A stretch of DNA of 57,141 nt from Clostridia bacterium (lineage in GTDB: Bacteria > Bacillota > Clostridia > Christensenellales > SZUA-584), in contig QKIQ01000070.1 of assembly GCA_003249555.1 (NCBI GenBank), positions 1 through 57,141 on the forward strand. Reading direction: 5' to 3'. Positions within the stretch are counted from its first letter, which is position 1; each line of letters starts with the position of its first letter. A program made the position numbers and the translations under genes. Below the pieces are notes generated by a model. It did not search any database and had not been told where the DNA came from. It was given only the letters and a program-made list of their open reading frames with translations. Positions 26,223 to 32,707 of the stretch are shown piece after piece.

Positions 26223-26848
26223 GGCCATACAAGCTATACATATTCGATCTGGACGGCACGTTGGTCGACACGCGCCCCGACATAGCCCGGGCGCTGAAGA
26301 AGACGCTGGAAACGGCAGGCTTGCCCGTGCCCAATCTTAATGAAGTGTCCCGCGCGATCGGCGGCGGCGCAAAGAACGCAGTGGGCATGCTTACGGGTTT
26401 GGTGGGGGAAGACCTTGCGCCACACCTTGAGCGGTTTTCCAAGGATTACGAAGAGATGTGCTGCGACAGCACCACCGTGTATGAAGGCGGCGAAGAACTG
26501 CTGCGGCGGCTTGAAGACCAAGGCGCTTATCTCGCGCTTGTTACGATGAAATATAAAGTGCCGACGCATAAAATACTGGATGCGCACGGGCTGGTTATGT
26601 TCGACGCAGTGATCACGTTTGACGATGTAAAGAAGCGCAAGCCAGACCCTGACAGCCTCTTTGAGCTGTGCCGCCGGTTCGATGTGGGAATATCAGACAC
26701 GATCATGATCGGCGATACGGTGACGGACATCAACTTTGCTCACGCGGCGGGCGCGGACAGCTGCGCCGTGGCATACGGCTACGGCGATACGGCTGACTTG
26801 CTTGCGCTTTCTCCCAAGTATGTAATAAAGAGCCTGCTTGAGTTCTAG
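26219..26848 (+). CDS. HAD-family hydrolase, phosphoglycolate phosphatase-like
   Basis: The catalytic motif [13 protein letters not shown] (nucleophile and acid/base Asp) lies at residues about 8-20; motif II is LVTMK and motif IV is [12 protein letters not shown]. The cap region [13 protein letters not shown] is typical of the Gph/PpaX-type subfamily. It likely dephosphorylates a small phosphate ester such as 2-phosphoglycolate; substrate is uncertain. The stop codon TAG (26846-26848) touches the first copy of the structured repeat. Confidence 0.88.
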   Translation: MRPYKLYIFDLDGTLVDTRPDIARALKKTLETAGLPVPNLNEVSRAIGGGAKNAVGMLTGLVGEDLAPHLERFSKDYEEMCCDSTTVYEGGEELLRRLEDQGAYLALVTMKYKVPTHKILDAHGLVMFDAVITFDDVKKRKPDPDSLFELCRRFDVGISDTIMIGDTVTDINFAHAAGADSCAVAYGYGDTADLLALSPKYVIKSLLEF

Positions 26849-27240
26849 GCTCCCTCTGGCGAGGGAGCTGTCGGCAAAGCCGACTGAGGGAGAGAAGTCA
26901 TTACAGTTCGATCAATTATTTCGCATACACTTAAAAACCTTCGGTCAATATCCATATTGCAGATACGCAAAACCCGCAGATTCATGGATTGCAATGCTTG
27001 TGTACGCTCATCGTCCCGTTGCTTTTGTTCAGGTTCAAAATGCCCGCCGCCATCCAGCTCCACAATAAATTTTGCTTTTGCACAATAAAAATCGGCAATA
27101 TAGTTCCCAATCGCTTTTTGACGTTGGAAACGAATCGGATAAAAACGAAGAAACTCATACCATAGTTTGCGCTCCCATGGCGTCATGTTTTTTCTGAGTT
27201 GTTTGGCTAATGGGATGTTGTTCTTGTTGTACGCTTTCAC
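26845..27240 (-). CDS. DUF559 (Vsr-like) endonuclease-fold protein inside inverted repeats
   Basis: The family core is plain: LRKNMTPWERKLWYEFLR, IRFQRQKAIGNYIADFYC, KFIVELDGGGH and RVLRICNMDI; the acidic/His residues around FIVELDGGGH correspond to the nuclease active site of the very-short-patch-repair-like fold. I choose GTG at 27240 because GGGAGAG lies directly before it and the product then starts VKAYNKNNIPLAKQLRKN, as usual for DUF559. The ribosome binding site is within the right repeat, and the last residues (LPQSALPTAPSPEG) are translated from the left repeat. This gives 131 residues. Biological role unknown; the arrangement suggests a mobile or repeat-associated unit. Confidence 0.85.
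   Translation of the reverse strand: MKAYNKNNIPLAKQLRKNMTPWERKLWYEFLRFYPIRFQRQKAIGNYIADFYCAKAKFIVELDGGGHFEPEQKQRDDERTQALQSMNLRVLRICNMDIDRRFLSVCEIIDRTVMTSLPQSALPTAPSPEGA
26848..26894 (+). repeat. Structured intergenic repeat, left copy
   Basis: Two hairpins follow each other: CTCCCTC-tggc-GAGGGAG and GTCGGC-aaa-GCCGAC, then TGAGGGAGAG. A related copy lies inverted at 27245-27297 and a degenerate direct copy at 27353-27422. This repeat type is, from memory, frequent in clostridial genomes. Confidence 0.75.
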
Positions 27241-27244
27241 GGTC

Positions 27245-27297
27245 TCTCCCTCCGGCACGGCTAAGCTGTGCCACCTCCCTCGTCAGAGGGAGGCTTC
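27245..27297 (-). repeat. Structured intergenic repeat, right copy, inverted
   Basis: Read on the minus strand it has the same plan as the left copy: CTCCCTC-tgac-GAGGGAG, then a longer second hairpin GGCAC-agctta-GTGCC, then GGAGGGAGAG. It provides the ribosome binding site of the DUF559 gene. With the left copy it brackets that gene as imperfect terminal inverted repeats. Confidence 0.75.
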
Positions 27298-27352
27298 GTA
27301 TTCTGTCTGTTTTTCATTTAATATTTGTTTCTCGCACGTTCTTGTTTCTTCA

Positions 27353-27422
27353 AGGCTCCCTCTGAAGACGACCCTGAAGGGGTGGAATGGGGGCTGTCAG
27401 CATAACCGGCTGAGGGATAGAA
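27353..27422 (+). repeat. Degenerate third copy of the structured repeat
   Basis: GGCTCCCTCTGAAG... is followed by GGGGGCTGTCAGCATAACCG and GGCTGAGGGATAG. It keeps the start, the second hairpin and the end of the unit but has an altered and longer middle. It lies in the 347-base gap between the DUF559 gene and the XRE regulator; the rest of that gap (27423-27587) is AT-rich with no gene I can support. Confidence 0.6.
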
Positions 27423-27587
27423 ACAATAGAAAGCTAATTTTCGTTTACCATATACTAAACTTGCTATTTTTCAACTCGGTTATATGTATACTGTTCAGCA
27501 CCGCTATGCATACGTTATAAACAAACTGCGCATCTCGATAAACGGAAATCTTGAAGTCTGAACTGTACCCCAAAAAGTAGAGAAGTT

Positions 27588-28097
27588 TTATACTTTCTTC
27601 CGTGTCAAAAAAATTCCAACGATTGTCCCTATAAGGATAATCGGCGCTAACCTGACAAACAGCCATTCAAATGCGTGAAAAGCTCCTCCGACAACAGCGG
27701 TTTCAGGGTCACTATAATTCCATCCTAAGTAAGGACTATTTAATGCTATTAAGACTGCAGAAATTGTTACTATGACCGCACTCAATGAGATAAATAGCCA
27801 ATGAAACGTTTTTCGCCTCGTGGTCTTCCTTTGTGCGAGCTGTAAGTTTATAATCTCCAGTTTTTCGGAAATCACTTTTAAGTCACCAACCTTCGACTCA
27901 ATAACAGTTTCTCCAAGCAAAGTGCTTACGGATGTTTCAAGCACCTCTGATATGGAAATCAACATATCAGAATCAGGAACTGACAATCCTTGTTCCCATT
28001 TAGAGATTGTTTGTCTCACCACATTCAGCTTGATAGCAAGCTCTTCTTGCGAAAGTCCTTTTGATTTTCTGATTGCTTTAATGTTTTCGTTTAACAT
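27588..28097 (-). CDS. XRE-family regulator with C-terminal membrane segments
   Basis: The N-terminal helix-turn-helix (residues 1-60) reads IRKSKGLSQEELAIKLNVVRQTISKWEQGLSVPD, a typical Cro/CI-type domain. A short linker with a coiled-coil look is followed by two hydrophobic segments (about 100-120 and 145-165). Such membrane-tethered XRE proteins are common in Firmicutes and usually regulate neighbouring transport or stress genes; none is adjacent here. AAAGGAGG lies nine bases before the ATG. Confidence 0.88.
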   Translation of the reverse strand: MLNENIKAIRKSKGLSQEELAIKLNVVRQTISKWEQGLSVPDSDMLISISEVLETSVSTLLGETVIESKVGDLKVISEKLEIINLQLAQRKTTRRKTFHWLFISLSAVIVTISAVLIALNSPYLGWNYSDPETAVVGGAFHAFEWLFVRLAPIILIGTIVGIFLTRKKV

Positions 28098-28378
28098 TAG
28101 GGATGACCTCCTTTCTTTCAGTCGTTAACACTATTGTATGAGGAACTGCCCGTTGCTACAAGCAACGCATATTAACATTCAAGTTTTATAGTCGTGGTAT
28201 GTTGTTGGGTATATTGGCGAGGAAGAGCCTGGTAAATTGTTCTCGGCATCATCTATTTATCCAATAAAAAGAAAAACCCCGATTTATCGAACTTCGTCTA
28301 ATTGCGAAAACGCCTATCTCCCTTGTACGGATAAAACGGAGCGATAAGCATTAAACATAATCACCGCTTAATCGACTA

Positions 28379-28413
28379 GGCGTGATATAATATATAACAT
28401 ATTATATCACGCC
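28379..28413. promoter_or_regulatory. 15-bp perfect inverted repeat with AT-rich core
   Basis: Positions 28379-28393 and 28399-28413 are perfectly complementary over fifteen bases with a five-base spacer (ATAAC). Both arms contain TATAAT-like sequence, so this could be an operator over a bidirectional promoter or a small mobile-element remnant. Confidence 0.5.
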
Positions 28414-28476
28414 ACAATATACGTCTCAAACAGCATTTTACAAATACCGCTGCTTTTCGTGGATAAGGCAAAGCGC

Positions 28477-28505
28477 AAAAAAAGAGGGCTGTTTTGCAAG
28501 CCCTC
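28477..28505 (-). terminator. Terminator of the Gly/Cys-rich small protein gene
   Basis: Read leftward, GAGGGCT (28505-28499) pairs with AGCCCTC (28490-28484) and is followed by seven T. It lies about 80 bases after the stop of the gene at 28586. Confidence 0.8.
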
Positions 28506-28585
28506 CGCAACATCCTGACACATACACGTTTTGTATATGTTTTTGCTTATCGTTTATGACTGTTCAGCCGTTGCTTTTAGCTAAA

Positions 28586-28807
28586 TTAGCATTTTGCAGC
28601 GCCGCATCCGCATCCGCAGCCGCCAAAGCCGCCGCAGCAGCAGAGCAGTAAGATGATAATCCAGCAGCAGTTGTCGCCGCCCCAGCCGCCACCGCAGCCA
28701 TCGCCGCATCCGCAGCCACCGCCAAAGCCGCCGCAGCAGCAAAGCAGTAAGATGATAATCCAGCAGCAGTTGTTGCCGCCCCAGCCACATCCTCCGTCAA
28801 ATCCCAT
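28586..28807 (-). CDS. Gly/Cys-rich small protein with two 33-residue tandem repeats
   Basis: ATG at 28807 has AAGGAGG nine bases upstream, and a terminator follows, so this is the real frame among several low-complexity ones. The 73-residue product consists of two near-identical units: GGxGGxNCCWIIILLLCCCGG and a GFGGGCGCG-type linker. At DNA level the units are 99 bases apart (28621 and 28720) with only about two differences. Each unit has a short hydrophobic core flanked by cysteine clusters. It resembles clostridial small high-cysteine proteins (named after chorion HCB protein 13) and may be a spore-coat or membrane-surface protein; the function is not known. Confidence 0.75.
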   Translation of the reverse strand: MGFDGGCGWGGNNCCWIIILLLCCCGGFGGGCGCGDGCGGGWGGDNCCWIIILLLCCCGGFGGCGCGCGAAKC

Positions 28808-28907
28808 ATATAACGTCCTCCTTATACAGATTTGTAGGTATCCCCTTTAATTTGAGGCTCAATCTATACTACGCAGATACGTTATATTTGGTGCATAGCG
28901 GCTTCGT

Positions 28908-30131
28908 TTATAGGGAATCCGATACTTCCTCTATGGCTTTTTGGTCGATGCCGTCGATGCGGCTGAGTTCCTTTTCAATGCTGCGCGATTTGCGCGACGC
29001 GTCTTCAAGATTGTTCTGTGCGGCGCGCAGGCTGCGCTGCGTTTTTTCGATGGCATCGGTAAACCCGCCGAACGCTTTGCGCGTGGCATCCAGCAGCTTT
29101 AAAACCTCGCCGGACTGCTTTTCGATGGCCAAGGTACGAAAACCCATCTGCAGGCTGTTCAGCAACGCGGTCAGTGTAGACGGCCCAGCAATAGTCACAT
29201 GGCATTCGCGCTGGCAGATATCCGACACGCCAAGAGATATTGCGTCAGCATACAACCCTTCGGTGGGCAGATACATGATCGCAAAATCCGTGGTCACCGG
29301 CGGGTTGATGTATTTATCGCGTATGCGCTTGGCTTCATTCACAAGGCTCTTGGAAAGAGACTTTATCGCTTCCTTGGCCAGTTCCTTATTGCCCGTGGCA
29401 AACATCTCTTCTTTTTTAATGTAGTCCTCCATGGGAAACTTGGAATCGATGGGCAGCAGTACGCTTTCATCGCCGCTTCCGGGCAGTACGATGGCAAATT
29501 CCACGCGTTCTCGGTTGTCCTTCACGCTTGCGTCCCGGACAAACTGTACGGGGGAGAGCATGGCAGAGAGCAGGCTGCCGAGCTGCGTTTCGCCCCACGT
29601 GCCGCGTACCTTCACGTTGGACAGCACACGCTTTAAATCGCCCACCCCTGCCGCCAATGAACGCACTTCGCCCATGCTTTTGAACACCTGCTCCAATTGG
29701 TCGCTCACCTGTTTGAAAGAACCCGTGAGGCGCTTTTGCAGCACATCAGAAAGCTGCTCGTCTACCGTTTTGCGCATCTGCTCCAGCCGACGCTCGTTGG
29801 CTTCAGACATGCTTTTTAATTGCTGCTCCACGGTTTTGCGCAGTGCTTCCATGCTGTCGCGGCTCTGGGAAGCGGTGTCCGACAGCGTTTTGGTAAAGCC
29901 GTCTCCCAGCACCTTAAACATCTCCATCACCTCGCGGCGCTGTTGATAGGCGTTTTGTGCGTTTTGCTGCTTCAAATCACCAAGCAGCGTGATCAGTGTG
30001 TTTTGCATCTGATTTAGCGCTTTGTCGGCATGAAAGGTCTCCCTTTTTCGCGACAGTAAAAGTGCCAATATGATGACCGACAGGAGCAATAACGCGCCGG
30101 TCATGATGTATCCGGTTATGTCCATATCCAT
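28908..30131 (-). CDS. rmuC: RmuC-family DNA recombination protein
   Basis: ATG at 30131 with AAAGG a few bases upstream; product about 407 residues. An N-terminal membrane segment (about residues 5-25) is followed by a long coiled-coil (about 30-150) and the RmuC nuclease-like domain with KVRGTWGETQLGSLLSAML, LLPIDSKFPMEDY and TDFAIMYLPTEGLYADA. RmuC limits DNA inversions and is predicted to act on DNA near the membrane. It stands alone on the minus strand. Confidence 0.93.
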   Translation of the reverse strand: MDMDITGYIMTGALLLLSVIILALLLSRKRETFHADKALNQMQNTLITLLGDLKQQNAQNAYQQRREVMEMFKVLGDGFTKTLSDTASQSRDSMEALRKTVEQQLKSMSEANERRLEQMRKTVDEQLSDVLQKRLTGSFKQVSDQLEQVFKSMGEVRSLAAGVGDLKRVLSNVKVRGTWGETQLGSLLSAMLSPVQFVRDASVKDNRERVEFAIVLPGSGDESVLLPIDSKFPMEDYIKKEEMFATGNKELAKEAIKSLSKSLVNEAKRIRDKYINPPVTTDFAIMYLPTEGLYADAISLGVSDICQRECHVTIAGPSTLTALLNSLQMGFRTLAIEKQSGEVLKLLDATRKAFGGFTDAIEKTQRSLRAAQNNLEDASRKSRSIEKELSRIDGIDQKAIEEVSDSL

Positions 30132-30254
30132 ACCCAGCCTTTCTTTAAAAAGGTTGATCTGAAACAATATCTTTTCAAGACAAGTATACCATAATACAGG
30201 CCGTATTTTTGGACACAGAAAATAATCATGGTATTGAAAACCGATAAATAATTG

Positions 30255-30283
30255 TTGACTTTAATCATCTGCTGTGCTATTCT
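30255..30283 (+). promoter_or_regulatory. Promoter of the DUF2975-XRE operon
   Basis: TTGACT (30255-30260) and TATTCT (30278-30283) are spaced by 17 bases, about 20 bases before the first start codon. This is a good sigma-A type promoter. Confidence 0.7.
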
Positions 30284-30304
30284 CACGGAAAATGGAGGTA
30301 TTCA

Positions 30305-30775
30305 ATGATGGCAGACAGATGGAATATTCCGCTTATATTGCAGCGGATGCTTGAAGTTTTGCTGGTGATTAGTCCCGTAATCATCATTACATTGCCTTTT
30401 GTTTTTACTTATTTTGATCCCGAGTTTGTTAACACCTATATTTCCAGCGATGCGCAGAATAAATGGGTGGCATTGGCATTTATCGAGATCACCAGCGTAA
30501 GTTGCTGGTTTATTTTATTGTTTTTGCAGAAACTCTTAAAGACAGTGAACATTAGCTCGCCGTTTGTCTATAAGAATGTTCTTTATCTCAAGTATATTTC
30601 TTATATTTGCGCATTCGTGGCTTTTGTGCTCATTGTCAAAACGTTTGTGGATTTTTCGGTGATGACGCCTGTCGTGGCGATACTCGGGCTGCTCTCCAGC
30701 CTGTTTTGCCAGACGTTGGCGGCTGTGTTTGATAAAGCCATAAGGCTAAAGGACGAAAACGATCTGACAATTTAG
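30305..30775 (+). CDS. DUF2975 family membrane protein
   Basis: A 156-residue protein with four hydrophobic segments, a layout and companion gene typical of DUF2975. Two ATG codons (30305 and 30308) lie behind GGAGG; either may be used. The protein is paired with a small XRE regulator 19 bases downstream, as is common for DUF2975. The function of the pair is not established; membrane signalling to the small regulator is a guess. Confidence 0.8.
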   Translation: MMADRWNIPLILQRMLEVLLVISPVIIITLPFVFTYFDPEFVNTYISSDAQNKWVALAFIEITSVSCWFILLFLQKLLKTVNISSPFVYKNVLYLKYISYICAFVAFVLIVKTFVDFSVMTPVVAILGLLSSLFCQTLAAVFDKAIRLKDENDLTI

Positions 30776-30794
30776 GCGAAAAGGAGGAGAGCCA

Positions 30795-31010
30795 TTGGCT
30801 ATAATCGTGAATCTTGATGTGATGATGGCAAAGCGGAAAATATCGCTTAATGAGCTCTCTGATAGAGTGGGCATCACCAAAGCAAATTTATCCATTTTAA
30901 AAACAGGCAAGGCAAAAGCGATTCGTTTTTCCACTTTAAACGCAATTTGCGTCGAGTTAAACTGCCAGCCTGGTGATATTTTAGAGTTCAGGGAGGAAGA
31001 AGATGACTGA
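30795..31010 (+). CDS. Small XRE/Cro-type transcriptional regulator
   Basis: A 71-residue single helix-turn-helix protein (KRKISLNELSDRVGITKANLSILKTGKAKAI) ending in CQPGDILEF, the form that normally partners DUF2975. It starts at TTG with AAGGAGG ten bases upstream. Its stop overlaps the start of a 36-residue acidic ORF. Confidence 0.9.
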   Translation: MAIIVNLDVMMAKRKISLNELSDRVGITKANLSILKTGKAKAIRFSTLNAICVELNCQPGDILEFREEEDD

Positions 31011-31113
31011 CACGAACTATCTTTATGAGTATTTTTTGGCCAACAGTCAAGACGATGAAGAAGAAGACTCGGCATCGCGGCAGGATGATAACTGCCAAGA
31101 CGACGAAGAATAA
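31003..31113 (+). CDS. Acidic 36-residue microprotein
   Basis: The frame reads MTDTNYLYEYFLANSQDDEEE and ends in CQDDEE. GGGAGG at 30991-30996 gives a good ribosome binding site seven bases before the ATG, and the start overlaps the stop of the regulator gene by eight bases. A terminator follows the stop. Strong acidity (over a third Asp/Glu) could mimic DNA and bind the regulator, but that is speculation. Confidence 0.55.
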   Translation: MTDTNYLYEYFLANSQDDEEEDSASRQDDNCQDDEE

Positions 31114-31126
31114 GGGTTAATGCTTT

Positions 31127-31157
31127 CAGCGGTGTATAAGCGCCGCTGTTTTATTTT
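31127..31157 (+). terminator. Terminator of the DUF2975-XRE operon
   Basis: CAGCGGTG (31127-31134) pairs with CGCCGCTG (31141-31148, one wobble) and is followed by TTTTATTTT. It lies between this operon and the convergent DeoR gene. Confidence 0.75.
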
Positions 31158-31159
31158 GC

Positions 31160-31918
31160 TCATATAACCTCAACGCCAGCTTTTTGCGCCGCGATACGGA
31201 TATCCTGCGGAATATTATCGTCAGAGACAAGCACATCGATCTCTTCCAATGTACTGAATGTATAGGGCAGGCTTTTATCGATCTTGGTGGAGTCCATGAG
31301 CATAATCACCTTGGATGCGCGCTTTAATACATCGCGCTTAAGCTCACATTCCGAATAGGTGCCGCTTGTAAAGCCGTTTTGTAGTGAGAAGCCGCTGGAA
31401 GCCATAAAAGCTGTATCAATATTGATGCTATGCAGAAAACTGGCGGCATTCGCCCCGGAAACAGATATGGTGTTGCGGCTTAATTGCCCGCCGATGAGCA
31501 TTACGTTAGGCTTGGCTTTCTTGATAAGCTCAAGCGCGATGTTCGGGCCGCTGGTAAGCAGCGATACGTAGTCGTCGGGAATCTGCTTAGCGAATATCAT
31601 AAGCGTCGTTCCTGAATCCAGATACACAGAACGTCCGCTTTCTACAAAGCTGACCGCCTTTTTGGCAATAAGCGTTTTTGCGGACGTGTTTTCCAGCGCG
31701 CGCCTGGAATAGATATCTTCCGCGGCCATGGATAAACGAGAGAGTGCCACAGCACCGCCTCTTGTCCGTTTTACAATGCCTTTTTCCTCAAAGTATTTTA
31801 AATCGCGGCGCAGCGTCATGCTCGAGCAGTCGGGAAACATGGTCTCCAGATCCGTTAAAATGACTTCCCCCTTGGCATTAAGTAAGTCTTTGATAACGTC
31901 ACGCCTTTTAATATTCAA
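31160..31918 (-). CDS. DeoR-family transcriptional regulator
   Basis: An N-terminal helix-turn-helix (DLETMFPDCSSMTLRRDLKYFEEKGIVKRTRGGAV) is followed by a DeoR sugar-phosphate sensor domain (IGGQLSRNTISVSG, DTAFMASSGF, LMDSTKIDKS). I place the start at TTG 31918, since GAGGTG lies six bases before it; the GTG at 31927 falls inside that binding site. No sugar operon adjoins it, so its target is unknown. Confidence 0.9.
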   Translation of the reverse strand: MNIKRRDVIKDLLNAKGEVILTDLETMFPDCSSMTLRRDLKYFEEKGIVKRTRGGAVALSRLSMAAEDIYSRRALENTSAKTLIAKKAVSFVESGRSVYLDSGTTLMIFAKQIPDDYVSLLTSGPNIALELIKKAKPNVMLIGGQLSRNTISVSGANAASFLHSINIDTAFMASSGFSLQNGFTSGTYSECELKRDVLKRASKVIMLMDSTKIDKSLPYTFSTLEEIDVLVSDDNIPQDIRIAAQKAGVEVI

Positions 31919-32100
31919 TGCGCACACCTCATCTCAATTTCGATGTATTTAATAATACCACCAATGTTTATTTTTCACAATATATAAAGGGATTTATCAC
32001 ATGATTTGTGCGCAATGTGCATATTTATCACATTTATTAATAAAAGGTAAGGGTGCTTTGTATCAACTGCTTTTTTCTCAGTGCAAGAGAAACGCGGCAA

Positions 32101-32109
32101 TGGTATAAT
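32101..32109 (+). promoter_or_regulatory. Extended -10 promoter placing tadA mRNA start at its ATG
   Basis: TGGTATAAT at 32101-32109 is a perfect extended -10 element. The ATG of tadA starts six bases after it, where transcription itself would begin. Confidence 0.55.
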
Positions 32110-32114
32110 AAAGT

Positions 32115-32573
32115 ATGGATAAGCACGAGAGATTTATGTCTGCCGCGATGGACATGGCGAAAAAAGCCGCAAAAAAAGATGAGGTACCTGTGGGTGCCGT
32201 TATCGTACGAAACAATAAGATCATTGCAAAGGCGTGCAACTTAAGAGAAACACGTAAGAATCCTCTTGCACACGCAGAGCTGCTTGCTATCAGCAAAGCG
32301 GCAAAGCGTCTTAAAGGCTGGCGGCTGCTCGGCTGTACGCTGTATGTAACACTGGAACCCTGCCCAATGTGTGCCGGCGCTATTATCAACGCGCGTGTTG
32401 ATGGGGTGGTGTTCGGCGCATACGACCCGAAAGGCGGTGCGATGGGTTCTCTGTATAATCTCGGTGAGGGTAAGCTCAACCATGTGCCGCACATCACAGG
32501 CGGCGTCATGCGTGAGGAATGCGCAGCGATACTCACGTCATATTTTAAACATAAAAGACGCAAGACGCGATAA
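32115..32573 (+). CDS. tadA: tRNA-specific adenosine deaminase TadA
   Basis: The enzyme converts adenosine 34 of tRNA-Arg to inosine. The zinc and catalytic motif HAELLAI and the second zinc motif PCPMCAGAI are intact, and the 152-residue length is normal. The start MDKHERFMSAAMDMAKKAA aligns with TadA proteins, yet there is no ribosome binding site before it; the promoter position suggests a leaderless mRNA. Confidence 0.95.
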   Translation: MDKHERFMSAAMDMAKKAAKKDEVPVGAVIVRNNKIIAKACNLRETRKNPLAHAELLAISKAAKRLKGWRLLGCTLYVTLEPCPMCAGAIINARVDGVVFGAYDPKGGAMGSLYNLGEGKLNHVPHITGGVMREECAAILTSYFKHKRRKTR

Positions 32574-32707
32574 AATTGACTTGCATAATCCCCATTATTT
32601 CGTCAAAATAGGACAATTTATAACTTTTTATGTAGCTTTTCAACTGTTTCACATCATGATAATCTGTTTATAAATCAACTGACACTTTTTTCGGAGGAAG
32701 AATATTC

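Larger units (their letters stand above)
28098..28585. other. Intergenic region of about 490 bases without a supported gene
   Basis: The region upstream of the XRE regulator holds its ribosome binding site, a long perfect palindrome at 28379-28413 and the terminator of the Gly/Cys-rich gene at 28477-28505. I find no reading frame with a ribosome binding site and no RNA family that I recognise. Confidence 0.6.

Noticed and set aside
27445-27666. 73-codon minus-strand frame after the XRE regulator
   Set aside because: It overlaps the end of the XRE gene in another frame, has no ribosome binding site and no recognisable similarity.
28600-28790. Possible CRISPR-like repeat array
   Set aside because: There are only two long repeat units inside a coding gene, and no spacers or cas genes.
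28564-28850. Other reading frames in the GC-rich repeat (Ala-, Leu/Arg- and Pro/Gln-rich products)
   Set aside because: Only the frame starting at 28807 has AAGGAGG and a terminator; the others are translations of the same short repeats in wrong frames.
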